This document shows, piece after piece, positions 1 through 10,117 of a DNA stretch of 64,000 nucleotides; position 1 is the first letter of the stretch, and every line of letters starts with the position of its first letter. Both the position numbers and the translations under genes were made by a program. Where the stretch lies: assembly GCF_020881035.1 (NCBI RefSeq), contig NZ_JAJITC010000002.1:1-64000 (forward strand), written 5' to 3'. Source of the DNA: Paraburkholderia translucens. GTDB lineage: Bacteria > Pseudomonadota > Gammaproteobacteria > Burkholderiales > Burkholderiaceae. Below the pieces are notes generated by a model, which saw nothing but the letters and a program-made list of their open reading frames with translations, ran no database searches and had not been told where the DNA came from.

Positions 1-56
1 TCCTCGAGCGTGACCATCTCGAGTTCGTGCTGCATCGGTGTTGGTTTCTTGAGCAT
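1..56 (-). CDS. IS1182-like transposase, N-terminal fragment cut by window edge
   Basis: Eighteen codons are visible from the ATG at 56, beginning MLKKPTPMQHELEMVTLE. An in-frame ATG at 65 would add three residues. This resembles the usual opening of IS1182-type DDE transposases, in which a short lead is followed by a conserved E-M-V-T-L segment. The rest lies beyond base 1, so neither length nor integrity can be judged. The sequence from about 66 to 122 would be the element's terminal region. Identification rests on a short N-terminus, so it is moderate. Confidence 0.55.
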   Translation of the reverse strand, partial: MLKKPTPMQHELEMVTLE

Positions 57-122
57 GACGCCCATTAAACGACAAAGCCCGGCGCGTGGCCAGGCTTTGG
101 GGGTACTTTGTCAGCAGTCTGA

Positions 123-154
123 GCCACCTTCGATAGGTGGCTTTTTTATTTTTT
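123..154 (+). terminator. Rho-independent terminator next to the IS end
   Basis: A 7-bp perfect stem (GCCACCT, 123-129, with AGGTGGC, 135-141) closes a 5-nt loop and is followed by a T-rich run at 142-154. It sits between the transposase start and the carbonic anhydrase gene and would stop rightward transcription. It may be a host terminator that the insertion sequence targeted. Confidence 0.8.
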
Positions 155-307
155 GCGCATAAGAACAAATTTTATCCTGCCCGCTTCAACTTTTTCTCGG
201 CAGAAAGGTTATTGTAAACACCGTTCCGGTACCGGCTCGCGATCAGTCGCGCGGCCGCTGTCGCGGTCCGGTACCAGGTCAACTGTCTCTTTTACGGAGC
301 TGCCACG

Positions 308-943
308 ATGAATGGCCCCAAACATCTGCTCGTTGCCAACGTCGCTTGGGCACATGAAACCGCGACGCTCAATCCGGCATTTTTTCGCGAACTCATGCGC
401 GGACAGAATCCGCACGTTCTGTGGATCGGCTGCTCGGACAGCCGGGTGCCCGCCGAAACGATCACGCATTGCGAGCCCGGCGATCTGTTCGTCCATCGCA
501 ACATCGCCAATCTGTTTCAGCCCGACGACGACAACGTCGCGAGCGTCCTCGAATACGCGGTGCGCGTGCTCAAGGTCGGCCATGTGATCGTCTGCGGCCA
601 CTACGGCTGCGGCGGCGTACGCGCCGCACTGCTACCGCCAGATCCCGCGCTGCCCCACGTGAACCGGCGTATCGCGCCGCTCTGCACACTCGCGAATACG
701 CATCGCGCGCGACTGGACGGCGCCGCGACCGAGTCCGAGCGCGTCAACCGTTTCGCCGAACTGAACGTCCTCGAACAGGTGCGGCAACTACGCGCGAGCC
801 CGATCGTCCGCGAGGCTGCCCCTGCTCCGCTCGTGCACGGCTGGATCTTTGCGCTCGACGACGGGCGCATCAAGGTGCTCGCCTCCGGCTATACCGCCGA
901 CGACGCGATGACCTGCACGACCGCAGCGCACAGCGCGGCCTAG
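308..943 (+). CDS. Beta-class carbonic anhydrase
   Basis: Cytosolic zinc enzyme interconverting CO2 and bicarbonate; 211 residues, normal for the beta class. The zinc ligands and Asp-Arg dyad are visible: C42-S-D44-S-R46, and H98 with C101 in the HYGC segment. The ATG at 308 is preceded by a GGAG ribosome site about 9 nt upstream. The next gene, 43 bp downstream on the same strand, encodes a SulP anion transporter, so the pair may handle bicarbonate uptake and hydration together. That link is inferred from adjacency and from known SulP-carbonic anhydrase partnerships. Confidence 0.93.
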   Translation: MNGPKHLLVANVAWAHETATLNPAFFRELMRGQNPHVLWIGCSDSRVPAETITHCEPGDLFVHRNIANLFQPDDDNVASVLEYAVRVLKVGHVIVCGHYGCGGVRAALLPPDPALPHVNRRIAPLCTLANTHRARLDGAATESERVNRFAELNVLEQVRQLRASPIVREAAPAPLVHGWIFALDDGRIKVLASGYTADDAMTCTTAAHSAA

Positions 944-986
944 CGAAGCACCTCGCCCGTCGTCCTACCTCTCGCTCTTCGACACC

Positions 987-2549
987 ATGAACACTCAAAC
1001 CTCTTTCTCCACGCTCCAGCGCGATGTGCTCGCCGGAACGGCCGTTTTTCTGGTGGCCCTACCGCTTTGTCTCGGCATTGCCCACGCATCGGGCGTCGAG
1101 CCGATCGCGGGGCTCCTGTCGGGCATCATCGGCGGGCTCGTGGTGGCCGCGCTGAGCGGCTCGCGCCTGAGCGTAAGCGGCCCGGCCGCGGGGCTCGTCG
1201 TGATCGTCGTCGACGGCATCGCGCGGCTGGGCGGCTTTTCCGCTTTCCTGGTGGCCGTACTGCTATCGGGCATCATCCAGTTCGGCTTCGGCATGCTCAA
1301 GGCCGGCCGGTTCGCCGCCTACGTGCCGTCCCCGGTTATCAAGGGAATGCTCGCGGCCATCGGCGTGCTGCTGATCCTGAAGCAGGTTCCCGTTGCGCTA
1401 GGTCTGGTCGAGGCGAATGCCGCCGTCAAGTCGGCAGCGGCAGCCGCAACGCCGCCCGGGGCGATCGCGCCGACCGCCGTTCTGATCACGCTGCTGTCGC
1501 TCGCAATCCTCGCCGGCTGGGAAACACGCGCACTGCGCCGCTTCGCTGTCGTGCGCATCATGCCCGCGCCGCTCGCGGTCGTCCTGCTCGGCATCGGCGC
1601 GACGCTCGCGCTGGATCTCGTCGCGCCGTCGCTGGCACCGCCCGCCGAACGACGGGTCGCGTTGCCGTCGCTCGAATCTTTCGGCGCACTGCTGTCCACG
1701 CTCGAGTCGGCCGACTTTGGACCGCAGTTCGCCCAGCTCGTCAATCCCGACATATGGCGCGTTGCGATCACGATCGCCATCGTTGCGAGTCTCGAAACGC
1801 TACTGAGCCTCGAAGCGGTCGAGCAGATCGACCCGGAACGTCGCCGCGCGCCGCCCGACCGCGAACTCAAGGCGCAAGGCGTGGGTAATCTGATCGCGGG
1901 TGTAATCGGCGGCCTGCCCATCACTTCCGTCATCGTGCGCAGTTCCGCGAACGTGCATGCCGGCGCAAAAAGCCGGCTCTCGGCAATCGTTCATGGCGTA
2001 TTGCTGCTCGTCAGCGTGCTCGCGCTCACGAGCGTCATCAATCTGATCCCGCTCGCCTGCCTTGCGGCGATCCTGATCTTCACCGGGTTCAAACTCGCGA
2101 AGCCGTCGTTGTTCACCGGACTCGCGCGGCAGGGATTCGCGCCGTTCGCACCGTTTGTCGTCACACTCGTCGGTGTGCTCGTCACCGATCTGCTGATCGG
2201 CATCGTGCTCGGCATACTCTGCAGCATGCTGTTCGCGCTGTACGCGAACCTGCGCGGCCCGATCGTGCTCGCGCAGCATGGCGATCACTACCTGCTGTCG
2301 TTTCGCAAGGACGTATCGTTTCTGGGCAAGGTGCCGCTCAAGCACTATCTGCAACAGATTCAGGATGGCGCCACCGTCATCGTCGACGCGACGCGCGCCG
2401 ATTTCGTCGATCACGACGTGCGCGAGCTGCTGAGCACGTTCGTCGCGGATGCTCCCCGCCGCGGAATCACCGTCGACGTCAGATATCAGGTCCGCGAGCA
2501 GGCGCGCGCAACGCGCGGCTGGTCACTGCGGCGCACGGCGGCGGAGTAG
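987..2549 (+). CDS. SulP-family anion transporter with STAS domain
   Basis: A 520-residue inner-membrane protein of the SulP/SLC26 family. The first ~400 residues are a run of hydrophobic helices including the family-typical LVVALPLCLGIA-like opening and glycine-rich helices. The last ~90 residues, from about the SFLGKVPLK segment, form a STAS-type cytoplasmic domain. Substrate cannot be read from sequence: members move sulfate, bicarbonate or dicarboxylates. The upstream carbonic anhydrase favours bicarbonate, as an inference. Probably co-transcribed with it, given the 43-bp gap. Confidence 0.9.
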   Translation: MNTQTSFSTLQRDVLAGTAVFLVALPLCLGIAHASGVEPIAGLLSGIIGGLVVAALSGSRLSVSGPAAGLVVIVVDGIARLGGFSAFLVAVLLSGIIQFGFGMLKAGRFAAYVPSPVIKGMLAAIGVLLILKQVPVALGLVEANAAVKSAAAAATPPGAIAPTAVLITLLSLAILAGWETRALRRFAVVRIMPAPLAVVLLGIGATLALDLVAPSLAPPAERRVALPSLESFGALLSTLESADFGPQFAQLVNPDIWRVAITIAIVASLETLLSLEAVEQIDPERRRAPPDRELKAQGVGNLIAGVIGGLPITSVIVRSSANVHAGAKSRLSAIVHGVLLLVSVLALTSVINLIPLACLAAILIFTGFKLAKPSLFTGLARQGFAPFAPFVVTLVGVLVTDLLIGIVLGILCSMLFALYANLRGPIVLAQHGDHYLLSFRKDVSFLGKVPLKHYLQQIQDGATVIVDATRADFVDHDVRELLSTFVADAPRRGITVDVRYQVREQARATRGWSLRRTAAE

Positions 2550-2590
2550 TTCCGGAGAATCGCGTCGCAGGACGTACGCGACGGTGGCGG

Positions 2591-2624
2591 AAAAAAGCCC
2601 CGTGTGCAGAGCATCACGGGGCTT
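2591..2624 (-). terminator. Rho-independent terminator of leuA
   Basis: A 10-bp perfect stem (AAGCCCCGTG at 2595-2604 with CACGGGGCTT at 2615-2624) is followed, read on the minus strand, by a run of six T (2596-2591). It lies about 50 bp past the leuA stop and also between the convergent SulP and leuA genes. Confidence 0.88.
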
Positions 2625-2675
2625 CTCCTTCGACTTACGTTCGAGATGGCGCGCCACCGGCGCGCCGTTCTGGCG

Positions 2676-4223
2676 TTACTCCGAGCGCTGCGGATTCAAC
2701 TTGTCTGCATTCGAATACAGCTTGTTGAGCGCCGAGAAATACGCCTTCGCGGATGCCGCGACGATATCCGGATCGGTGCCCACGCCATTGACGATGCGCC
2801 CGGCCTTCGACAGCCGCACGGTCACTTCGCCCTGCGCCTGCGTGCCGGTCGTGATCGCGTTGACCGAGTACAGCAGCAGCTCGGAGCCGCTGCCCACTTC
2901 CGTTTCGATCGCGTTGAGCGTCGCGTCGACCGGGCCGTTTCCGTGCGCTTCGCCGGTAAACTCCTTGCCCTCGACCGCGAACACGACCTTCGCGTGCGGC
3001 TGCTCACCGGTTTCCGAATGCTGCGACATCGACAGGAACTTGTAGTGCTCCTTCTCGTGCGCCTCCGCCGATTCCTCGTTGACGATCGCGATGATGTCTT
3101 CGTCGAAAATCTCCGCCTTGCGATCGGCAAGCTCCTTGAAACGCGCGAACGCGGTGTTCAATTCGGATTCGCTATCGAGCGCGATGCCGAGTTCCTGCAG
3201 GCGCTGCTTGAACGCATTGCGGCCCGACAGCTTGCCGAGCACGATCTTGTTCGCGGTCCAACCCACGTCTTCGGCGCGCATGATCTCGTAGGTGTCGCGC
3301 GCCTTCAGCACGCCGTCCTGATGGATGCCCGACGCGTGCGCGAACGCGTTCGCACCGACCACGGCCTTATTAGGCTGCACGACGAAGCCGGTGATCTGCG
3401 ACACGAGCTTCGAGGTCGGCACGATCTGCGTCGTATCGAGGCCGACGTCGAGTCCGAAGTAATCCTTGCGGGTCTTCACCGCCATCACGATTTCCTCGAG
3501 CGACGTATTGCCCGCGCGCTCGCCGAGACCGTTGATCGTGCATTCGACCTGGCGCGCGCCGCCAAGCTGCACGCCGGCCAGCGAATTCGCGACCGCCATG
3601 CCGAGGTCATTGTGGCAATGCACGGAGAACACCGCCTTGTGCGCGTTCGGAATGCGCTCGCGCAATGTCTTGACGAGCTGGCCGTAGAGCTCCGGCACGC
3701 CGTAGCCGACCGTGTCCGCGATGTTGATGGTGGTCGCGCCTTCGGCAATCACCGCTTCGAGCACACGGCACAGAAAGTCCATGTCCGAGCGGCTGCCGTC
3801 TTCGGGAGAAAATTCGACGTCGTCAGTGAACTTGCGCGCAAATCGCACCGCGAGTTTCGCCTGCTCGAACACCTGCTCGGGCGTCATGCGCAGCTTCTTC
3901 TCCATGTGCAGCGGCGACGTCGCGATAAACGTGTGGATGCGGAAGTGATCCGCCGGCTTCAGCGCGTCGGCGGCACGCTGGATGTCCTTGTCGTTCGCGC
4001 GCGCAAGCGAACAGACCGTGCTGTCCTTCACGAGGCCCGCAATCGTATGGATCGCGTCGAAGTCGCCGTTCGAACTCGCAGCGAAACCCGCCTCGATCAC
4101 GTCGACTTTCATCCGCTCGAGCTGCTTCGCGATGCGGATCTTCTCTTCCTTCGTCATCGAAGCGCCTGGCGATTGCTCGCCGTCACGCAGCGTGGTGTCG
4201 AAAATGATCAGTTTGTCGGACAT
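2676..4223 (-). CDS. leuA: 2-isopropylmalate synthase
   Basis: First committed enzyme of leucine synthesis: condenses acetyl-CoA with 2-oxoisovalerate. At 515 residues it matches the long bacterial form. The N-terminal TIM-barrel begins with the signature [13 protein letters not shown] (residues 10-22), and HCHNDLG, the metal-binding His motif, is present mid-barrel. The last ~130 residues are the LeuA regulatory domain used for leucine feedback. It lies downstream of ilvI-ilvH-ilvC-psd-pssA on the same strand, but a terminator and 367 bp separate it from pssA, so it probably has its own promoter. Confidence 0.97.
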   Translation of the reverse strand: MSDKLIIFDTTLRDGEQSPGASMTKEEKIRIAKQLERMKVDVIEAGFAASSNGDFDAIHTIAGLVKDSTVCSLARANDKDIQRAADALKPADHFRIHTFIATSPLHMEKKLRMTPEQVFEQAKLAVRFARKFTDDVEFSPEDGSRSDMDFLCRVLEAVIAEGATTINIADTVGYGVPELYGQLVKTLRERIPNAHKAVFSVHCHNDLGMAVANSLAGVQLGGARQVECTINGLGERAGNTSLEEIVMAVKTRKDYFGLDVGLDTTQIVPTSKLVSQITGFVVQPNKAVVGANAFAHASGIHQDGVLKARDTYEIMRAEDVGWTANKIVLGKLSGRNAFKQRLQELGIALDSESELNTAFARFKELADRKAEIFDEDIIAIVNEESAEAHEKEHYKFLSMSQHSETGEQPHAKVVFAVEGKEFTGEAHGNGPVDATLNAIETEVGSGSELLLYSVNAITTGTQAQGEVTVRLSKAGRIVNGVGTDPDIVAASAKAYFSALNKLYSNADKLNPQRSE

Positions 4224-4590
4224 GTCGGGCCTCCTCGGAGTCGTTCAGATGTGGGAATTGATTTTGGAATGGGACGATGGGCGCCGCCGCTGGCGAGGTG
4301 GGGCGATCGCGATGATCGCGGCCGGAGCTGACGGAACGCAAAAACGCATAAAGGCGTGAATGAGACGTGGTGGCGCGGCGCAGCGAACAGTCTGGGCAAC
4401 CAGCCATGATCGGCCACGCCCACGCACTTATCCGACGACTATAGCGGCATTCCCGTTACCGCGCAATGCGCGCCCGGGCGGGCTGCAGCGCAGTCCGATG
4501 CGACGCGATAATGCGACAACCCGATGAAAAACGGCAGCCCGTGGGCCGCCGTTTTTCGCACGCCGCCGCGATATGGCGCGGCTTGATGCA
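4224..4590. other. 367-bp intergenic region between leuA and pssA
   Basis: No gene is supported here. It holds the hairpin terminator at 4527-4556 and should contain the leuA promoter (minus strand), but I could not assign convincing -35/-10 boxes. Short overlapping open frames on both strands look like GC-rich noise. Confidence 0.6.
4527..4556 (-). terminator. Bidirectional terminator after pssA
   Basis: A 9-bp perfect stem, AAAAACGGC (4527-4535) with GCCGTTTTT (4548-4556), has an inner GCCC/GGGC pairing. It ends in five T on either strand. It lies 35 bp past the pssA stop and would end the psd-pssA transcript. Confidence 0.85.
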
Positions 4591-5463
4591 TCACCGGTCG
4601 TGCGACATCGAGCGCGCCGGATTGGCCTTGCCGCGCATCGCCTGGTATGCCCAGAACACGTAGCCGGAAAGACCGTACAACACGAACAGACCGAACAGCA
4701 TCAACGGCGGATCGGACGACACGAGCACGAACGCGACCACCACCAGCAGGATCACGCCGAACGGCACGCGATGACGCACGTCGAGCGCCTTGCCGCTATA
4801 GAACGGCGCGTTCGACACCATCGTCACGCCCGCATAGATGGTGAGAACGAATGCGACCCACGGCAGCCACACGAGCTTGAGCGGCACGCGGTTGTCGGTG
4901 GCGAGCCACACGAAACCGGCGATCAGAGCCGCTGCGGCCGGGCTCGGCATGCCCTGGAAGAAACGCTTGTCGACCACGCCGATGTTGGTATTGAAGCGCG
5001 CGAGCCGCAGCGCCGCGCCCGCGCAATAGACGAACGCCGCGAGCCAGCCCCACCGGCCGAGATCCTTCAGGATCCACTCGTACATCACGAGCGCAGGCGC
5101 GACGCCGAACGACACCATGTCCGACAAACTGTCGAACTGCTCGCCGAACGCGCTTTGGGTATGCGTCATGCGCGCGACGCGGCCGTCCATGCCATCGAGC
5201 ACCATCGCGACGAAGATTGCGATCGCCGCGATCTCGAAACGCACGTTCATTGCCTGCACGACGGCGAAGAAGCCGCAGAACAACGCGGCCGTGGTGAACG
5301 CATTCGGCAGCAGATAGATGCCGCGTTTTCTGAGGAACTGCTGACGTTGCGCGCGCCGGCTGTCGGCGACCGGCGACTCCGTGACCACGGGCGGCTTGTT
5401 GCGGCGAAACGGACGCGGCAGCGGTCCGCTGCTGCGAGGTCGACGCGGTTTGAATGCGGCCAT
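4591..5463 (-). CDS. pssA: CDP-diacylglycerol-serine O-phosphatidyltransferase
   Basis: Inner-membrane enzyme that makes phosphatidylserine from CDP-diacylglycerol and serine. The CDP-alcohol phosphotransferase motif is complete: D90, D93-G94, A97-R98, G107, D111 and D115. An Arg/Pro-rich cytosolic head of about 45 residues precedes several hydrophobic helices. It starts 24 bp after psd, whose product decarboxylates phosphatidylserine to phosphatidylethanolamine, so the two form a pathway operon. The ATG has a GGAGG ribosome site. Confidence 0.95.
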   Translation of the reverse strand: MAAFKPRRPRSSGPLPRPFRRNKPPVVTESPVADSRRAQRQQFLRKRGIYLLPNAFTTAALFCGFFAVVQAMNVRFEIAAIAIFVAMVLDGMDGRVARMTHTQSAFGEQFDSLSDMVSFGVAPALVMYEWILKDLGRWGWLAAFVYCAGAALRLARFNTNIGVVDKRFFQGMPSPAAAALIAGFVWLATDNRVPLKLVWLPWVAFVLTIYAGVTMVSNAPFYSGKALDVRHRVPFGVILLVVVAFVLVSSDPPLMLFGLFVLYGLSGYVFWAYQAMRGKANPARSMSHDR

Positions 5464-5487
5464 TCGGACAACCTCCTGTATGCCGCT

Positions 5488-6126
5488 TTACAGCTCGGCG
5501 AGGATCGTGGACGACGCCGCTACCTTCTCGCCGATCGACACACGCGGACGGCTGCCCACCGGCAGATACACGTCGACGCGCGAACCGAAGCGGATGAATC
5601 CGTAACGCTGGCCGCGGGTCAGCGGCTCACCCGCGCGGACGTAGCAAAGAATACGCCGCGCGATCAGCCCCGCGATCTGCACCGACGTGACCGTCTGGCC
5701 GCCGGCCATTTCGATCACGACCGCATTGCGCTCGTTTTCGAGCGAAGCTTTATCGACCGCCGCGTTCAGATATGCGCCGGGGAAATACTCGACCTTCGAG
5801 ACCGCGCCATCGACCGGCGAGCGCTGCGAGTGCACGTTGAACACATTCATGAACACGCTGATCTTCAGCGCTTCGCGATTCGCATAAGGATCGTGCGCTG
5901 TTTCGACCGCGACGATGCGACCGTCCGCGGGACACAGCACCGCATTGGCCTGCGTCGGAATCGGACGGGCCGGGTCGCGGAAAAACTGCACGATGAAGAT
6001 CAGGATGAGCCAGAAGAGCCACGCAATACCAAACCCCGCGAAGGCGTGAACCAGTAGTGCAACGACGGCCGCGATGGCGATGAACGGCCAGCCTTCTCGC
6101 GCGATGATCGGATGAGGGTAATTCAT
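5488..6126 (-). CDS. psd: Phosphatidylserine decarboxylase proenzyme
   Basis: Pyruvoyl enzyme producing phosphatidylethanolamine. The 212-residue length fits the short PSD-A type. The self-cleavage Gly-Ser is in the [11 protein letters not shown] segment near the C-terminus; cleavage there makes the small alpha chain with its pyruvoyl group. An N-terminal hydrophobic segment ([17 protein letters not shown] region) anchors it. The frame is open to 6186, but the ATG at 6126 (MNYPHPII) is preferred because the upstream 20 codons overlap the ilvC terminator hairpin. Forms an operon with pssA. Confidence 0.95.
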   Translation of the reverse strand: MNYPHPIIAREGWPFIAIAAVVALLVHAFAGFGIAWLFWLILIFIVQFFRDPARPIPTQANAVLCPADGRIVAVETAHDPYANREALKISVFMNVFNVHSQRSPVDGAVSKVEYFPGAYLNAAVDKASLENERNAVVIEMAGGQTVTSVQIAGLIARRILCYVRAGEPLTRGQRYGFIRFGSRVDVYLPVGSRPRVSIGEKVAASSTILAEL

Positions 6127-6163
6127 GGGTGGCTTCTGTATTTTTGTAAAACCGTAGGATAGC

Positions 6164-6202
6164 AAAAGCCGCCCAGGGTTCAGCACCCTTGGACGGCTTT
6201 TT
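6164..6202 (-). terminator. Terminator between ilvC and psd
   Basis: A long imperfect stem is built from AAAAGCCG (6164-6171) and CGGCTTTT (6194-6201) plus inner CCAGGG/CCCTTGG pairing, with T runs on both strands. It lies about 57 bp past ilvC and just upstream of psd. It probably uncouples the amino-acid operon from the phospholipid operon. Confidence 0.8.
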
Positions 6203-6258
6203 GACTGGTCCGGCCGCCGCGCCGAAGCGCCGCGCCGGACCTCGTGGCGTCGGGACGT

Positions 6259-7302
<1,044 letters not shown>

Positions 7303-7379
7303 TCAGAGAATTCAGGTACTGCGTATGTTGGTGTTGTCAGCCGGGCGAAATCCCGTTACCCGGCCTTGCGATCGTGACG

Positions 7380-7871
7380 TCAGACCTTCAGGATGCGCTC
7401 GCCGCGACCGATGCCCGAACTGCCCGTGCGGACCGTCTCGAGAATCGCCGTGGAATCGAGCCCCTCGATGAAGGCGTCGAGCTTGTCGCTCGCCCCCGTC
7501 AGTTCGATCGTGTAGGTCTTTTCGGTGACGTCGATGATGCGGCCGCGGAAAATGTCCGACATCCGCTTCATCTCTTCACGTTCCTTGCCGACCGCCCTCA
7601 CCTTGATCAGCATCAGCTCGCGTTCGATATGGGCGCCCTCGGTAAGGTCGACCACTTTCACCACCTCGATCAGGCGGTTCAGATGCTTCGTGATCTGTTC
7701 GATCACGTCGTCCGAGCCAACGGAGACGATGGTCATGCGCGACAGCGAACGGTCTTCGGTCGGAGCCACCGTCAAGGTTTCAATGTTGTAGCCGCGTGCG
7801 GAGAAAAGACCCACCACGCGCGACAGCGCGCCCGGTTCATTTTCCAGCAGGACGGAAATGATGTGTCTCAT
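7380..7871 (-). CDS. ilvH: Acetolactate synthase small (regulatory) subunit
   Basis: Regulatory partner of the large catalytic subunit; confers valine feedback. It has 163 residues, the standard bacterial length. The N-terminal ACT domain starts with MRHIISVLLENEPGALSRVVG, which carries the ligand-binding turn, and a C-terminal ALS-type domain follows. It lies 124 bp downstream of ilvI and 104 bp upstream of ilvC. Confidence 0.97.
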   Translation of the reverse strand: MRHIISVLLENEPGALSRVVGLFSARGYNIETLTVAPTEDRSLSRMTIVSVGSDDVIEQITKHLNRLIEVVKVVDLTEGAHIERELMLIKVRAVGKEREEMKRMSDIFRGRIIDVTEKTYTIELTGASDKLDAFIEGLDSTAILETVRTGSSGIGRGERILKV

Positions 7872-7995
7872 GTTTCGCTTCTTCCAGATGTTGTGTCGAT
7901 GTCTGCGAGCGGAGCGGCGCCGCTTCGTGTGACCTCGCCCTTTGTGGAGGCGCGCATCGCGAAGCCGGCGCTGGGTTTATCCAAACGCTCCGTCG

Positions 7996-9759
7996 TTAAA
8001 GATCTTCCGAACCCATGAGCATCTCGGTGATGCCCTTGCCGGCCTGAACCATCGGCCAGACGTTTTCGGTCGGGTCGGTCTGGAAGTCGAGAAACACCGT
8101 GCGATCCTTCAGGCGCAGCGCTTCCTTCAGCGCCGGCTCGACGTCGGCGGTGCGCTCGACGCGCATGCCTACGTGACCGTACGCTTCGGCGAGCTTCACG
8201 AAGTCCGGCAGCGCATCCATGTACGAATGCGAATAGCGCTTGCTGTATTCGATCTGCTGCCACTGGCGCACCATGCCCAGATAGCGGTTGTTCAGCGAAA
8301 GAATCTTGATCGGCAGATCGTACTGCTTGCAGGTCGACAGCTCCTGGATGCACATCTGGATTGAACCTTCACCGGTGATGCACAACACGTCGTCGTCCGG
8401 GTGGGCCATCTTCACGCCCATCGCGGCCGGCAAGCCGAAGCCCATCGTGCCGAGGCCGCCAGAGTTGATCCAGCGACGCGGCTTGTTGAACTTGTAGAAC
8501 TGCGCGGCCCACATCTGGTGCTGGCCGACGTCGGAGCACACGAACGCGTTGCCGTCGGTCAACTCCCACGCCTTTTCGACCACGTACTGCGGCTTGATGA
8601 TGTCGCTCTTACGGTCGAACTTGAGGCAATCCTTCGCGCGCCAGCCTTCGATGTCCTTCCACCAGTCGGCGAGGGCCGCGGTGTCCGGCCCATGCTCGGC
8701 CGTCTGCAACTGCTCGATCAGTTCCTTCAGCACTTCCTTAACGTCGCCGACGATCGGAATGTCGACCTTGACGCGCTTGGAAATGGAAGAAGGATCAATG
8801 TCGATGTGGATGATCTTGCGCGGCCGCGACGCGAAGTGATTCGGATCGCCGATCACGCGGTCGTCGAAGCGCGCGCCGATCGCGATCAGCACGTCGCAGT
8901 GCTGCATCGCCATGTTGGCTTCGTACGTGCCGTGCATGCCGAGCATGCCGAGGAATTTCCGGTCGCTCGAGCGATATCCGCCGAGACCCATCAACGTATT
9001 AGTGACGGGGTAGCCAAGCAGATCGGCGAACTGGTTCAGCTCACGCGACGCATCGGCGAGCACGATGCCGCCGCCGGTGTAGATATACGGGCGCTTCGCC
9101 GACAGGAGCAGCGATACCGCCTTGCGGATCTGACCGGAATGGCCCTTCGTGACCGGGTTGTACGAACGCAGCGACACGCTCCTGATCGGCTCGTATTGGC
9201 AGGGCGCCTTCGACACATCCTTGGGGATGTCGATCAGCACCGGGCCCGGACGGCCGGTTCGGGCAATGTAGAAAGCTTTCTTGACGGTGGCGGCGAGATC
9301 GCGCACGTCCTTCACGAGGAAGTTGTGCTTCACGCAGGGACGCGTAATGCCGACCGTGTCGCATTCCTGGAACGCATCCTGGCCGATCGCGGCAGTCGGC
9401 ACCTGGCCGCTGATCACCACCATCGGGATGGAATCCATGTACGCCGTGGCGATGCCGGTCACCGCATTGGTGACGCCGGGGCCGGAAGTGACGAGACACA
9501 CACCGACCTTGCCGGTAGAACGCGCATACGCGTCGGCAGCGTGGACTGCGGCCTGCTCGTGGCGAACGAGGACGTGCTGGAATTTGTCCTGCTTGTACAG
9601 CTCGTCGTAAATGTAGAGTACCGAGCCGCCGGGATAGCCCCAGATGAACTCGACGTCTTCGTCGGCCAGTGCCTTCATGAGCACGGTGGCGCCGATAGAG
9701 TCTGCTTCGTGAGGGGGAGTCGTATCCGACGTGGAGAATTCCGCGCTGGGCATATTCAT
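7996..9759 (-). CDS. ilvI: Acetolactate synthase large (catalytic) subunit
   Basis: ThDP- and FAD-dependent enzyme making acetolactate or acetohydroxybutyrate from pyruvate. The 587 residues hold an N-terminal pyrimidine-binding domain with the catalytic Glu region (VRHEQAAVHAADAYAR), a central FAD-type domain and a C-terminal ThDP domain (GEGSIQM followed by the NN pair of LSLNNRYLG). The frame is open to 9870, but the ATG at 9759 (MNMPSAEF) is chosen because an AAAGG ribosome site precedes it. The 5' leader would be about 140 nt from the promoter at 9908-9936. Confidence 0.95.
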   Translation of the reverse strand: MNMPSAEFSTSDTTPPHEADSIGATVLMKALADEDVEFIWGYPGGSVLYIYDELYKQDKFQHVLVRHEQAAVHAADAYARSTGKVGVCLVTSGPGVTNAVTGIATAYMDSIPMVVISGQVPTAAIGQDAFQECDTVGITRPCVKHNFLVKDVRDLAATVKKAFYIARTGRPGPVLIDIPKDVSKAPCQYEPIRSVSLRSYNPVTKGHSGQIRKAVSLLLSAKRPYIYTGGGIVLADASRELNQFADLLGYPVTNTLMGLGGYRSSDRKFLGMLGMHGTYEANMAMQHCDVLIAIGARFDDRVIGDPNHFASRPRKIIHIDIDPSSISKRVKVDIPIVGDVKEVLKELIEQLQTAEHGPDTAALADWWKDIEGWRAKDCLKFDRKSDIIKPQYVVEKAWELTDGNAFVCSDVGQHQMWAAQFYKFNKPRRWINSGGLGTMGFGLPAAMGVKMAHPDDDVLCITGEGSIQMCIQELSTCKQYDLPIKILSLNNRYLGMVRQWQQIEYSKRYSHSYMDALPDFVKLAEAYGHVGMRVERTADVEPALKEALRLKDRTVFLDFQTDPTENVWPMVQAGKGITEMLMGSEDL

Positions 9760-10117
9760 TGGTTGACCTTTCGAATTTTCGGCAAAAAATTGATCGGGTG
9801 CTCTCTGCCGGGCTTGTGGCTCGGGTTCAAGCGGCGCGTCCAGTTGACCGGTGAGCTTCTTGGGCTGCACCTCAATTGAGACAAGTCACTTATGTTGCGA
9901 ACCTGCGACGATAGCGGCTACCGCGTTCGCGGTCAAGCAAATATTGCCGTGCAATCGCGCGCCGGGACGCGCGATCGGTCGAATCGTCGATTGTCATGCA
10001 AATGCAAGCTCTCGCACGTTTCGCCCCTGGCGGAGCAAAAGTTTGTTAGCATCCGCGAGTTTTACGACATTTTTTCGAACGATTACGCGCACGCTTGCTG
10101 CGCCGACCCCCACACGG
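9760..10117. other. 358-bp divergent intergenic region, ilvI and sigma factor
   Basis: No gene is supported here. The region carries the ilv promoter (9908-9936, minus strand) and must hold the promoter of the sigma-factor operon on the plus strand, whose boxes I could not assign with confidence. No leucine-, valine- or isoleucine-rich leader peptide typical of classical ilv attenuation is evident in the leader. Confidence 0.6.
9908..9936 (-). promoter_or_regulatory. Sigma-70 type promoter of the ilvIHC operon
   Basis: On the minus strand TTGACC (9936-9931) and TATCGT (9913-9908) are separated by exactly 17 bp. The hexamers match the consensus at 5/6 and 4/6. Transcription would begin near 9900, about 140 nt before the ilvI ATG. 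Confidence 0.6.

Noticed and set aside
2604-4331. 575-codon open frame on the plus strand opposite leuA
   Set aside because: It is antisense to a clear leuA; long mirror frames are expected in GC-rich DNA, and the protein is Arg/Leu/His-rich without a domain.
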